A DNA stretch of 64,000 nt from Sinotaia quadrata (Eukaryota; Mollusca; Gastropoda; Architaenioglossa; Viviparidae): contig CM054179.1 of assembly GCA_028829895.1 (NCBI GenBank), positions 71,672,391-71,736,390 on the forward strand. The letters run 5' to 3'. The stretch's first letter is position 1; every line of letters begins with the position of its first letter. A program made the position numbers and the translations under genes. The notes under the pieces were generated by a model. That model did not search any database. It was not told the DNA's origin and worked only from the letters and a program-made list of their open reading frames with translations. This document shows, one piece after another, positions 39,143 through 50,493 of this stretch.

Positions 39143-40409
39143 CATCTAGTTGGAGTTTGTCTGTTCAGGGTAGGGAAAACATTTATTAAACTACAAAATA
39201 ATTTTTGCTTGAGTTTAAAAATCTAGAATCTGGGTCTCTTAAATAATTTTCATCTTAATTCCACCTGTTAGAAGATAGTAATTTGAAAAGTTTGTTAACA
39301 GATAGGGTATGGAGAAATATTACTTTTATTATATTTGTTTAAGAGACATATTTCTTGATGTGTCAAACTACCTATGTTCATGACCTTTCAACCTTGCAGT
39401 AGCTTTAATCAAATGTGATGGTCTTGAGCTGAGTCATCATTCAAAAGTATGTAGCATATAGAGCACATTTACACACATTTGCCTTAGATTAAAGCATTAG
39501 AGCTTACAAAATGGTAAAGAATTGGGTTGTATAAAATGTTAACAAATTAGATAATTCAAAATACTTGAGTTAGAACTCACTAAATATTTAACATCTTACA
39601 AACGAGTAAAGGGTAAATGTTATAAAATATTTGAGAGTTTTAGCTTACAAAATAATATCTTATAGGTTACTAAAGAATTAGATGTTACAAAATATTAGAG
39701 TTTAAATAACAGAATATTAAAAGAATTTGAGCTTGCAAATAATAATTTCAGAGAGGAATTGTATGGAAATGAGAGAGGGGGTGGTGGCTCACAGCCTCCC
39801 ATGATGCTGGTCTTCTACAACTGGTACACACCCATTGACCAGATCTGGCATGTTAACTTTCTGGGTGAGTTGCAAATTTAATTTCACTTAGATCACTATC
39901 ATCACAGATATATTGTAGTTTCCTATCAGCAGAGTTTTTAAAGAATTTGTGGAGGTGTTTTCCCATTATGGACAGATCATCATATGGAAAGCATATGGAT
40001 TCTAAAACCACATAAAACTACACAAATCCAGGGTAAGGGGAAATAAATGATGCTTTGCTTTTGAGACTAAGGTCTAATGGGAAACCTCTCATATTGTGGG
40101 GGCATATTACTGGGTCAGTTTTTCGTTTATCTTCTTCTGGCATCATTACATGAGTTGCTTTTGGACTTCTGGTTTGTATGTCAATAGAATCATTCATATT
40201 CATATAGTAAATTTTTCTATGTTTATTTTAAAGGACGGTCAGCAAGTTCCAGCCTAAGTCGTCAGTATGTCAAGAGTGCCAAACTCCTTCATTGGAATGG
40301 TCATTTCAAACCCTGGCAACGTGCAGCACCATTTCAGGATTTATGGGACATATATTACCTACAAGACCCAGCTAATAAATTTCATGTTATTCGCAAAGGG
40401 ATCCTGTAA
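27357..40409 (+). CDS. GLT8D1: GLT8D1-type Golgi glycosyltransferase (nine exons)
   Basis: Coding exons: 27357-27442, 31850-32019, 33145-33379, 34776-34893, 36905-36992, 37815-37915, 38316-38482, 39752-39864, 40234-40409. Every junction is GT-AG, phases match, and the total is 1254 nt or 417 residues. The protein is a type II membrane glycosyltransferase of GT family 8; the sugar donor of this branch is not known to me. A basic N-terminal stretch (RKKRGRFR) precedes one membrane helix at about 41-66. The luminal catalytic domain starts at DVVIASDINTLGGMIALINS, carries the metal-binding DxD in YIDADCIVQG (Asp226, Asp228), AFAEDC, CSFNTGVFV and, near the end, LLHWNGHFKPW at 377-387. Potential N-glycosylation sites are NAS at 99 and NIT at 308. 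The start was chosen because only this frame joins exon 2 correctly. It could equally be orthologous to the GLT8D1/GLT8D2 pair. It is transcribed divergently from NSUN5. Confidence 0.92.
28600..28720 (-). repeat. Possible tRNA-derived SINE fragment
   Basis: On the minus strand the sequence contains 'taagctgatgcactattgct', then 'tagaggtcagggttccagtg'. This resembles the anticodon-arm-to-B-box part of a tRNA-related SINE. No clean A box, poly(A) tail or target duplication was identified, so the call is tentative. Confidence 0.3.
29500..30191 (+). pseudogene. Possible decayed coding relic of unknown origin
   Basis: Between 29772 and 30191 a 139-codon frame begins MVKMHKKLSKTSLPQSPRNK and continues with KLLLQELLQPILGPCLLEKI; upstream, in other frames, basic Gln/Arg/Lys-rich peptides occur. 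The LPxSPR(K/N)(K/R) piece reminds me of basic repeat-encoded proteins common in invertebrate genomes, but I cannot name the family. There is no conserved splice context, so it is more likely a mobile-element relic than a GLT8D1 exon. Confidence 0.25.
30760..31380. repeat. Polypyrimidine tract with 47-base tandem repeat
   Basis: The plus strand is almost purely C and T for about 600 bases. At 30801-31040 a 47-base unit ('tccactatcatatcccctct' as anchor at 30801, 30848, 30895) is repeated about five times; the remainder is irregular TC-rich sequence. Open frames on both strands here are products of the simple sequence. Confidence 0.9.
33610..34640. repeat. Diverged array in GLT8D1 intron 3
   Basis: Numerous variants of a roughly 55-75 base unit with 'tagttctagagtttcaaact' and 'acacatttaagactgtttta' followed by 'gtgaattga.gaaagatacacaga' fill the intron between exons 3 and 4. 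Copies are strongly diverged, so this is an old array. Confidence 0.75.
35320..36195. repeat. 'gtttctcaatcctcctgt' array in GLT8D1 intron 4
   Basis: The first half is a diverged array of 'tatggcaatggtttctcaat' units. At 35950-36190 a regular 41-base unit ('ttatttgttttattgggcaa' at 35960 and 36001 and onward) is repeated about five or six times. The 150-codon frame at 35298-35750 is read-through of this repeat and is not a gene. Confidence 0.85.
37030..37465. repeat. Purine-rich irregular array in GLT8D1 intron 5
   Basis: The plus strand is G/A/T with almost no C, built from variants of 'gggattaggattgaatttgg'. It mirrors in composition, but not in sequence, the pyrimidine tract at 30760-31380. 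The frames on both strands here (37143-37388 and 37207-37485) come from this simple sequence. Confidence 0.75.
37700..37814 (+). repeat. Two upstream copies of the GLT8D1 exon 6 acceptor and exon start
   Basis: The acceptor and first coding bases of exon 6 (caggtgacatccaggaacta at 37812 onward) occur twice more upstream, as aaggtgatattcaggaacta near 37705 and caggtgatattcaggaacta near 37763, spaced about 50-60 bases. The first copy stays open across its unit and encodes GDIQELSNKLTEF; the second soon meets a stop. Confidence 0.9.
38893..38960. mobile_element. hAT-like terminus fragment
   Basis: The string cagtggtccccaaccttttt at 38893 matches the typical terminal inverted repeat of hAT (Charlie-like) transposons, followed by 'gtggctaagagcac'. 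No opposite end, target duplication or transposase is seen, so only a fragment or a degenerate short element is supported. It lies in GLT8D1 intron 7. Confidence 0.45.
39079..39140. repeat. (GT)n microsatellite
   Basis: About 60 bases of nearly pure GT dinucleotide in GLT8D1 intron 7. Confidence 0.97.
39480..39751 (+). repeat. Diverged array ending in GLT8D1 exon 8
   Basis: Several variants of 'ttagagcttacaaaatggta' plus 'aagaattgggttgtataaaa' occur between 39480 and 39751. The last variant (gagcttgcaaataataattt, then cagagaggaattgtatggaa) is the real 3' splice site and start of exon 8. Confidence 0.65.
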
Positions 40410-43400
40410 TCTAAGCAGTCGCTGAGATGGAGAAATGCTTTTAATTTTCACCACCATCTCATTGCAGCTATTACCTAAATTAATAGTGTATATACACTGT
40501 TTACTCACTGTATCATGATGAGATCCCCAGAATTCTTTTTGAAAGAAAATCAAATTTTTAGTAATAGTTCAAAGAGATTATATATATATATTATGTATTT
40601 TTTTTATAAAATGTATACTAGATTTTCACTTTTTTTTAAAATATAAAATTTATATTGCAAAATTATTTTAAGCATTTTTTTACTAAATTCACTTTTTATA
40701 GAGAAAAACAATCTGATACAACAGTGTTTATTATTACAAGATATTTTTTATTTTCTCAGAAGTGGCATAATAGCATTTTATTGTTGTTGTCTTGATAAAG
40801 AATGAATTGCACACTTCTCATAATATGATAAAAATATATATTATACTTTTAATATATCTAACATTTAATTCAAAACATTTCTATGAATTAGACACATTGT
40901 TGCAACATATTAAAAACAAGCAGCCATCAAAACTGATTGAACATTCACCCACTATTGTAGTCTCTGTTGTCAGGTTATTTTGTGGTGAAAACAATATTAA
41001 GTAATGAACAAAGTATCTATTTAAATATAACATTTTTTAATATATAATAAGCTTGATTGTGATGTTTATAGTCTTTAATGTAATTCGCAGTTTTTTTTAA
41101 CCCTTACCTAGCTCAGGTTTAAAATATACACACAGCTGTGTGACACTTTAAATGCAAAGAAATCATATGGATATGTAAGCTATTTATGATGTCTGGATTG
41201 TCAGAAATCTTAGCTGTTTTGAAATGTCAATTATTCCAAAAAGTTTGCAGCCATCGCTGTTGTATCAATATGATCTTAATGGAAGTGAAAGTATTTTTCT
41301 TATTTTGATATTTAAACTCATCACACTTAGATAAAAGGACATGAGAGTTATCTCTCAGAATATGATGCCTTTAAAAATGTAATAAGTAGTTCGCGATATT
41401 ATCGTCACTATTTTATATTTAAATTTATTAAGTTCATTGTAACATGTTAAAGAGAAAATGAAGTCAAATGAATTTTCCTAAAGCTGAATATAACAGATAA
41501 ATTTAAAAAACATTAGCTTATAAATATTTCTATTCCAGGGATTGTTTAAATGGCACATGGTGTGCATATGACATATTGATGCTTTGGTCAGAATAAAAGT
41601 TTTGGATCTGATTTACGTGTAAACTAAGCATTACAAAAAAATGTGCCTTTTAAAAATATTATTTCTTCACAAAATTTACCGTTTCCAGATAGAAGGAATA
41701 TTGAATGTTGCTTCAATGTCTTATCACTTCTGGGAAAACCTTGACATGGTAAATTTGTTGGATTATTTATAACAATGAAAATTAAAGAAAACTGCTATGT
41801 GTGCATTTCACAAAAAAGGTGCCATTTTTCAGTTCAAAATGAATTTGTATTATAAAATAAACAAACATATATTCATGCAGCTATCTTATGAATTTCTCAC
41901 ATCAATTCTGAATATATAGAATATAAATACATGATATTTCAATGCTTTATTTTTAAGAAAACACATTTCAAAAGGACTCCTTTCTTGTACACTTGTCCAG
42001 AGAATGAGTCAAACACTACTAAAAACAAAATTTTGAGATGACGCAATAACCATATAACTTCTACACTGCCTAGCTGTTTGAAACATAATACACCATGTAA
42101 CTAGTGTGCATAAGTAGATTTTTGCAGCAAAATATACCATTTTACTAGTACACGCCTATTTCTTGCAGCACAATCCACCATACAACTTGTACACTTATGT
42201 AGGTTTTTGTGGCACACAATACATCACTCAGCTAGCAGTAACACTAATAACGGATATTTAATTTGTGTTGATATTTTGAGTGAGCTTTAAGTGCTTGCAA
42301 TCATGGTTGCTAAGCTCAACATCCAAGAGAACTAGATAAGGATCAACTGAGAAAGATCCCATTGACTGAAGCTGGCTTGAATTTGTAATTATTTGCTTGC
42401 AGTATTAGTGTTTTATCTCTAGGCTACCACACTCTATTTATGCTTGCTAGTGGTCATTTCATACAAAGTCCAGTGAGCTAAACAAAACATCATCACATTT
42501 ACACTTAGTTTATATATTTAACACTTTCACAGAACTCATTTTCAAATAGTATAGTGTTATCTACAGTATTATTTTTTGGTTTGATGTATTTATGATGTAT
42601 TTATGGAACTTCCACATTTTTAGAGTCTTTATTGTAATTTATACATCAAACATAATGCATATTTTTTTGTTCCTTCTTGTGGTATTTTATGCACTGAATA
42701 ATTTAATACACTCCCAACGTTTTCTTAAGTTTTCTGTTTTGATACTTGTCAGTTTGAAAACCTCTTGATATAGCTGTTTAGTCTCTTTTAATTGTTTGCA
42801 ACTTTGATTTTTATATTTAGTGCATAGTAGAAGATTTTGTTACTATGTTTGCTTTTAGTTCTCTTAAGCTTTTAATCATCTTATAACTCTTATTTTTATA
42901 TAACTCAGCATATTTTTTAAGTTAGCTATAAAACTACCTTATTAATGAGTTGCATTTTAATTTTATTTATTAATTTTCATGTTTTGGCTCTAGTCATTGT
43001 TCTGTTTATTTCATTGGATGTAATGCATAAAATATATTATGAATTGTTTTTTGTGTGTTAGCAATTTATTCGTATATAAATCTTGTACTACTTTATAAAA
43101 ACAAATACTCAGTCTAAATAAATTGACAGTGTTAAAACATTTTACATATATTTTGAAACAAACTTGATACATTTATCTTTTCATATTCAGTAAATGTATT
43201 AAGATTACATTTGAAATAAATGTTATCAAAATTTTTATTTTTTTCTTTCTGTTTTTGAGTGGTGTTTTGAAAAAGCAAGAGAATGGGTTGAATGACTTCT
43301 TGTTAAATTGTAATTTAAATTGTAAAATTGTAGTGCATGATATAGTCAAAGTATCAAGTCATTACACTATATCAGCATGACAAGTACCTGATTCGTGGAT

Positions 43401-43430
43401 TTCTTAACAGATTACGTTTTGTTGTTGTTG
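40410..43430 (+). other. Probable long GLT8D1 3' UTR and downstream spacer
   Basis: AT-rich sequence after the GLT8D1 stop. AATAAA hexamers occur at 41856-41861 and 43117-43122 among others, so the true 3' end cannot be fixed. No further exon, RNA gene or repeat of note was recognised. Confidence 0.4.
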
Positions 43431-43432
43431 CT

Positions 43433-43515
43433 GGTCATCTAGGACCAACCAAAACTTTAGCTTGTGTGAAGGAGGAGTTTTATTGGCCATGTGTGACAGG
43501 GGATGTCACTCGGAA
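43433..43515 (+). pseudogene. LTR-retrotransposon integrase scrap (Gypsy-like)
   Basis: One short plus-strand frame reads GHLGPTKTLACVKEEFYWPC. GH.G..KTL......YWP is the signature of the H2C2 zinc-binding domain at the front of Gypsy-type integrases. Flanking sequence shows no polymerase, no LTRs and no continuing frame, so only a fragment of an old insertion remains. Confidence 0.6.
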
Positions 43516-44149
43516 ACGAATCAATTTTTCCTAAATGACTGATATAGAAGATAAGTTTCTCTGTATAATCCTTAATTTATATACAAATTTAATTACATTG
43601 CAATATTGCAATACTTTTTAAACTTAAGTTGTACATAATCCTTAATTTATTTATTAATTTTATACTTTTGTAAATTTAAAAAAAAATTATAATTTGTATG
43701 CATTGGTTACTCTATTTAATTTTATTAACTTGTAATTTTATTATGATTAATATTTATGTGTACCTAAACAAAAAATTTCATTGCATATATTACATCAAAT
43801 TGATAATAAATATGTCATAGGAATATGACCAAACGAAAAGCCCAAATATTGCTCTTTTGAAAAATGTTGAGGTTATATAGTGAAAGTTAGCAGTTATTTG
43901 ACAGATTAAACTACCTTGATCTTTATTCTAAGTAATAAATCTGTTTGCCAAACATTCAAATATTATAATTTAATCAGAGAGATTAATCATGTTTGTTGCC
44001 AGACTAGATAAATCTATCGTCTGCTACAATTAAAATTGAACGCATCTGAATGTATCCTGATGAATTGCTTTCACTTTCTGTTTCATCAGACTTCAACTGA
44101 TAAGGAGTTAATCCTTTTATTTTTTTTATAATAGATTCCAGATAACTCC

Positions 44150-44285
44150 GGGGATATATTATCGCTTTCGTCTTGACTAGCATTGCTGCTCGTGATGTCC
44201 TCCCCGCCCCCCCTCTCTTGACGTCACATGCCTATGCGTTTCCGAAGACGTCCAAAAGGCCTAAACCTTGAGTTTGACAGTCCTG
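44150..44285. promoter_or_regulatory. CpG-enriched patch with palindromic CRE
   Basis: A short GC-rich island contains TGACGTCA at 44219-44226, the perfect cAMP response element, next to a C-rich run (ccccgccccccc) and CpGs spaced through about 130 bases. It stands out from AT-rich surroundings and has the look of a promoter, but no coding exon is recognised on either side within 1 kb. Confidence 0.3.
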
Positions 44286-44289
44286 AAAG

Positions 44290-45600
44290 CAAAATATATT
44301 TTAATTCCAAAAGTGCACTTATCGTTCAGTCATAACAGAATGACTAGGTTTTAACAAAATAATAAATCTTTCTTTTAAAATATTACGAACAAAATGTTTG
44401 GAACCAATACTAACCCTTTAAGTATATTTCTTAATTTGCTGGCATTTTGGAAACTGTAAAGAAGATTGAATGGTACACAGGCATGAATGACATTTGCAAA
44501 CAGTGAAATCTGACAATTATACGTAATTACGAGCACTACACCACAGACCAGATGAGAGTATACGGGCATATGTTAAACCCGACACACATATGCACTAGTC
44601 CTGACCTAATTCACTTCAGTTTAGCGACAACAAACAAATGAACATAAACATGTTTAATTAATAAAATTAATTTAACTCACTAAACTGAAGCTTTGCCAAC
44701 ATTTATTTAAACTTATACTTTTTATATTAACTCACAGCGCAAAATCTATCTTTTGTACTCTAAAAATAGTCAAATATCTAATAGTTGTATCAATATACAT
44801 TGTAATAAAAGAGTATCACATACGTAGTGTACAAAAATAAAATAACAATAACCTATAATATTTATATAATGTGCTTTGAAAGAACATACTAATTACAATA
44901 TATTTACAGTCTTAACACAAGACATGATATTTATGTAAACCTAATCCACTCGAAAGTAAGCAACTGTCTTAATACAAGAAATTATGTCTATATAACACAA
45001 TCTAAAAATGAGCAACTGTGTCTTAATACAAGAAATTGTGTCTATATAACACAATCTAAAAATGAGCAACTGTTTTAATACAAGATGTAATGCACAGATA
45101 TTTATCACAACTACCTACAAAATATCTTGTCAAGTATTTTTAAAATGTAAAATAACAGTTTTTCTTGAAGGTTTTTTAAAAATTATAAATACAGGCATAA
45201 AAAGCGGTATATGTATTAATACATAATGTATTATTACCGCAATGGACACTAAAAATCTTTTAAATGAATGCAATATCGCTTTATATCTATACATACACAC
45301 ACAGAATAATATAGTTTTATATCTAACACCAATACACACATATATAAAGCGTAATATATATATATATTAATATATTAATATCGTCTGATAGTTAGAAATT
45401 CGGTGTATAAGCTTTATACCATTACTGATATATATATATATATAACAGTTTTATATCTATCAGTGATGTAAACTTATACAATAAAGCTTTCTATTTATCT
45501 CTGATGTGCATTAGAAGTCCAAATGTAAAACGTACTATTGCTTTATATCTGGTGATCTAAGTAAAAATAGTGTAATCTATAGCTTTAATCAGGCAACGAA
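44290..45600. other. Gene-free AT-rich region
   Basis: No gene signals. Around 44960-45085 there are three copies of a roughly 60-base unit with 'aatctaaaaatgagcaactg'. (TA)n runs occur near 45350 and 45430. Confidence 0.45.
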
Positions 45601-45659
45601 AAGCAACAATAAATACAATGGAAAATAGCTTTATATTTAGCACTGGTGAACACGGTAAA

Positions 45660-46430
45660 AATACACAAACACAGTGCACTATATGTTGTGTACACATAAC
45701 CATTAAAGCCCAATACAACATCTGTCCTGCACATACACGCTCTCCCCTAAAATTAAGGCACAATGCAATATGTCATGTACACGCACGTACTCCAGAAGAA
45801 ATCAAAGCACAATGCAATATATGTCACGTACTGCAAAAAAAAAAAAAAAGTACAATGGAATATCTGTCGTGTGCACATACGTACTTAAAAAGAAATCTAA
45901 GCACAGTGCAATATCTGTCATGCACACACACGTGCTCCAAGCACAGTGCAATATCTGTCATGCACACACACGTGCTCCAAGCACAGTGCAATATCTGTCA
46001 TGCACACACACGTGCTCCAAGCACAGTGCAATATCTGTCATGCACACACACGTGCTCCAAGCACAGTGCAATATCTGTCATGCACACACACGTGCTCCAA
46101 TGACAGTGCAATATCTGTCATGCACACACACGTGCTCCAAGCACAGTGCAATATCTGTCACGTACACACACGCGCTCCAAAAGAAAAGAAAGCACACTGT
46201 AATATCTATCACGTACACAAATATTCCAAAAGATTTTCAGGCACAATGCAATATCTCTCATGTACACAAACGTGCTCAAAAAGACATTAAGCACAATGCA
46301 ATATCTGCCGAGTACACACGAATATTCCAAAGAAAAAGCACAGTGCAATATCTGTCACGTACACACACCTATTCCAAGCACAGTGCAAAATCTGTCACGT
46401 ACATGCAAAATCCAAAAGAAAACGAAGTGC
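45660..46430. repeat. 40-base minisatellite with diverged flanks
   Basis: At 45901-46160 about six near-identical 40-base units begin 'gcacagtgcaatatctgtca' and continue 'tgcacacacacgtgctccaa'. On both sides (45660-45900 and 46160-46430) the unit is diverged and longer. The long frames across it (45618-46103, 45770-46474, 46118-46348) read the repeat in different phases and encode repetitive Cys/His-rich peptides with no family resemblance. Confidence 0.95.
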
Positions 46431-46469
46431 ACAAACTACACATCACAAAACACCTTTGTCAAAAATTGA

Positions 46470-49310
46470 TTTAACCAGTCAAGCACAAACTCAGAAAAGA
46501 AAATAATACCTAAATTTATTTCTAAATTAAATTGACTGTTGTTACTGCTACACATTGTTTATATGCATTATTTATTAATTTTGTTGCTGACTTTTGTTTT
46601 TCGATTGTTTTAGTTAATAATTTATTTAGGACTGACAGTATCTTTCAGGGAGGACTCAGCTATACTAATCTCTTTCCAAGCTTGTTACCAATTGTATGAA
46701 CACAGCAATGCAAGGACCATGAAAGTTTGAATCAGAGAGAAGAAATGGAGGAGGAGAAAAATGAAAAATAAGTACAGTAAATATCTCGATCCGATGAAGG
46801 GCACTGAGGCAGGACTGCCAGTTGTGTACACCGCCAGCTGTTGTCTATCGATTTAAACCCCAATCCTCTGACTGATTGAAATATACAACGGAAACTTTAG
46901 TTTGTGGCCTGTCGCCTCAGTGTTAGATATTTACAATGAAGTGTCATTTAATAGAACAGATGATTTTAGCACCATTGGGAATTTGAATGTATATATCAGT
47001 AACCATAGCAACTAAATAAAACAAACAAACAAAAAAATGGACCATGAGCTCTAGAATGAGATACACTGTACTGAAAATCTGTAAACCTAAAGCTCAACTG
47101 TTGTATGTGAATGTGAATCTAAAGTTCAACTGTTGTACTGAAAATCTGTAAATTTTAAGTTCAGCTTGAAATCGAATGTCTGAAAATGTAAAGATGAACT
47201 GTCGTTTTGACAGTCTGTAATATTTTTAAAAATCTGTTGTACAAATCAACTTAGAGCAGTCTTTCTCAACCCTTTTTACACTGGAGGAACCCTTCACACA
47301 TTTAGGGAACAATTAAAGAATAAGCTGATGCAGCAAGAGGACCCATAAACCACTGCGGCTCCTTGTACAGCACTCTTACGAAAAGTGACGTCAATACAAG
47401 CTATAGATCCAAAGATACGCATTGCCGATCCACAATTACAAAGTGAAATGAGATGAGTATCACAATGAGGGCAACATTCAACAGCCAGTTTCACGAACAG
47501 CAGCTAATGTACATCACACCACGTGACACCACCATCGTCGCATTAGCTCCAGCAAAAACTATCGAATAGTGAAATGACAAAGTTTGATCTGATTAAACAT
47601 CCGTACCTACACTACAGTCATATAATTATAGTACATGTCATGTACAGTGATTACTAAATGGAGAACAGGTCTTTACACTAAAAAGCCTTTCATTACACAG
47701 AACTTCTGTATAATTATTTAAACATCTTTCCCTACATTGCGTGCTGCAGAGAACTGATCTTTTTTTTTTTTTTTTTCCCCGTTTAACAGTAGAGCGTTGA
47801 GGCAAAACTCGAATAGGTTTTCATACATCTTAGCCCGCTAGACCGCGGAGTTCGACATTGCAATGTGCTGTGCCGAGTCGTGTTACGTACGGCGTATCAC
47901 ACGAGATTTGTGGCTGTAGCGCACCCCCCACCGCAACCCCTTTAGCAATAGTCGGGAGAGTTGCGCGCAACATATTTGTATCTAGAATTATTTTATGTAC
48001 TTTTAAAATGACTTGAACAGACCATAGTACTTCGCATGATTCCCTCATACAACCAGCTAAGGTATCTCGCAAAATCATTACTTTTCCAACGACAAAATAT
48101 TAACGACCGAGTTTAATATAACGGTCGTGGAGTTCTGGTGTGACGCATGCTGACCTAAACTGTCGAGATAAGACCTTATGTGAGGTTTATGCATTTAACA
48201 TATGTCACGTATGTCATATGCTCACTCTGCTGGGAATCTCGTTCACATAACATGATGTGCTTCAGTCAGGTTTAAGTGCAGACAAGTCCGTTAGTTCAGC
48301 GGAGGGAATAATTTGTCTCATCCTGTGAATTTACAGTTGGGCGTGCGTTTAGAGTAAATGTACACTGTGTCAGACTGACAATGTATCATTCATGTGTATG
48401 TGAAGCGAAGTCATTAGTAATGCGATGACTCCATGAAGTTATTTGGATAGTGGCAATAGAGGGGTTGTTACAGCCATACAGAGTGCCTTAGAGGAGTGTT
48501 ATTAAGAGAAATAAAGAAGTGCTGCAAAGAGAAAATAGGAGTGTTGCAGTTGAAACAAGAACTGTCACAGAGTGAAAAAAAATATCACAGTATGGAATAA
48601 TGAACGTTTCAGAATAAATCAAGGAGTGTTGCAGAGTAAAAATAAGGTGTGTTGCAAAAGTGCTACCTAGAGATTGTTACCTAGTGCAATAAAAGGAATA
48701 ACACGGAAGATGAATGGAGAGCCAAAAGAGAGACCACTCCATGCTGAAAGAGGTAGGAAGAGCGACAGTCCATGCTGAAAGGAAGAGTGACGTATATCAA
48801 ATATCATACAAACTCTAAACTTTAGAGTCTAAAGCATCTGAAATAAACAGCTGCGAACGCTATCGGATAATGGAGCGTAGCCTCGCTTAGAATTTTAAAT
48901 ATTTAAAAAAAATGTTTATTGCTCTTGTTTATGATTTCACTCTTGTTTTAATTTATAAATAGAAAGTTCTCACTCCTAGCTTGCAAATATACGTTTACGT
49001 TCTCACTTCAGATATTAATATGCAAAATGAACATTGCAACTTTGTTTTAATATGCTAAATCCCTGCGCTAGACCAACAAGTACTATTTTATTATGTTACA
49101 CTACCAAATATTGTGTTCCCTACTTTAGAAGGATCATTTTCTTATGTTAGTCTAAAAAGTACCACTTAGCTAGATTCATTAGAACATATATTGTGTTCCG
49201 TACTTTACTCTAATAAATACCATCATTTACTCTAAACGTTAAGCTATCACCTCGCATACTTTAGTGTACCAATGGAAATACAATCTTTGATGTGTTTGGT
49301 GTTGGCATCA
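46470..49310. other. Gene-poor region with a CpG-rich stretch
   Basis: No exon with recognisable family similarity. A hAT-like terminus (cagtctttctcaaccctttt, about 47258) lies here. From about 47800 to 48350 CpG density and GC content rise clearly above the surroundings. From 48480 to 48800 the sequence carries loose 'gagtgttgcagag' repeats. Confidence 0.4.
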
Positions 49311-49344
49311 AAGGGCAGGCATGTCAAACTGAGGGTTTCCCGAG

Positions 49345-49610
49345 GACCAAATGGGTCACATGTGTTGTCATGAGGGCCACAAGGGTCACATATGTGTTGT
49401 CACGAGGACCACAAGGGTCAAATATGTGTTGTCACGAGGGCCACAAGGGTCACCTATGTGTTGTCACGAGGACCACAAGGGTCAAATATGTGTTGTCACG
49501 AGGGCCACAAGGGTCACCTATGTGTTGTCATGAGGGCCACAAGGGTCAAATATGTGTTGTCACGAGGGCCACAAGGGTCACATATGTGTTGTCATGAAGG
49601 CCACACAGAC
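49345..49610. repeat. 32-base subterminal repeat of the hAT relic
   Basis: About eight units of 32 bases with 'cacgaggaccacaagggtca' and 'aatatgtgttgt' (anchor gtgttgtc at 49394, 49426 and onward). They lie just inside the left border of the hAT relic and derive from its 'gagggccacaag' subterminal motif, so this amplification happened within the transposon. Plus-strand frames here are repeat read-through. Confidence 0.9.
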
Positions 49611-50493
49611 CTCTAATTGCGCACATTACAACTAATTGAAGTCATTTAATAAAATTTATTGCAGAATATGTTTGCTGCTTAAATTAAGAGACATACAATG
49701 TACATACAAATGTTTTAGCAGCATTCATGAATACAAAATAAATAAGTAGTTTGATAAAAAATATCATTTTAAACGGAACATTTATTTGCTACTATTCAAT
49801 CATTTTTAGTGTTTTGTCCTGAGACTTGACACTTCTTTTTGCTGACAATTTTTGGTATGTCTGGCTGAAATGTCTGGGCAGTTCCGACTTTGATCAGAGA
49901 TGACAAGTGTTGTCAGCCTTGTTCTCTGAAAAGTTTTTGTTGATTTCAAAAAGAAACATAACTGTTCACACATAGGTAGAAGCAAACCCTCAGTTCGCTG
50001 TCTTATGCTAAGCACATGATCCAATTTAAAAATCTTTTAACACACATTTTGCTGATGAATAATACAGTGAAAATGTGCAAATGATGAATCTGGATGCGAG
50101 TTTTCTATTTTTGTTCGTAACTTGGCAGCAACACCATTCTGTCTGCCAACCATATTCGCAACACCGTCAATAGATAAACATGTAAGTTTACTCAAATCAA
50201 AACCATAGTCATGCAGAACCTGCTTGACTTTCTCAAAGATGTCCTGGTTTGTTGTAGTGTCATGCATGCGGACCAGTTCAGTCAGTTCTTAATTCACAGT
50301 CACATTACATTAAATTCACCGTCACAAGCCCTGATGAAGACTGCAAGCTGTGCAATTCCACTGATGTCAACATCAATAGCAATATTCAAACTTTGATGAC
50401 ACAGCCGTCAACTATTGTTTCAAATCACTTGATATTTCATCAATCCGTTCAGCATCAGTGTTCCTGGTTAATGAAATGTCTTTGGATAAGTGT

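Noticed and set aside
45901..46160. Regularly spaced repeats resembling a CRISPR array
   Set aside because: There are no unique spacers between repeats, and the genome is eukaryotic.
45618..46474. Long Cys/His-rich frames in three phases
   Set aside because: They are read-through of a 40-base minisatellite: the period is not a multiple of three, so all phases stay open and give the same kind of peptide.
47257..47300. Complete hAT element starting at 'cagtctttctcaaccc'
   Set aside because: Only one terminus-like string is visible; no opposite end, target duplication or transposase was found, so it is only mentioned in the region note.
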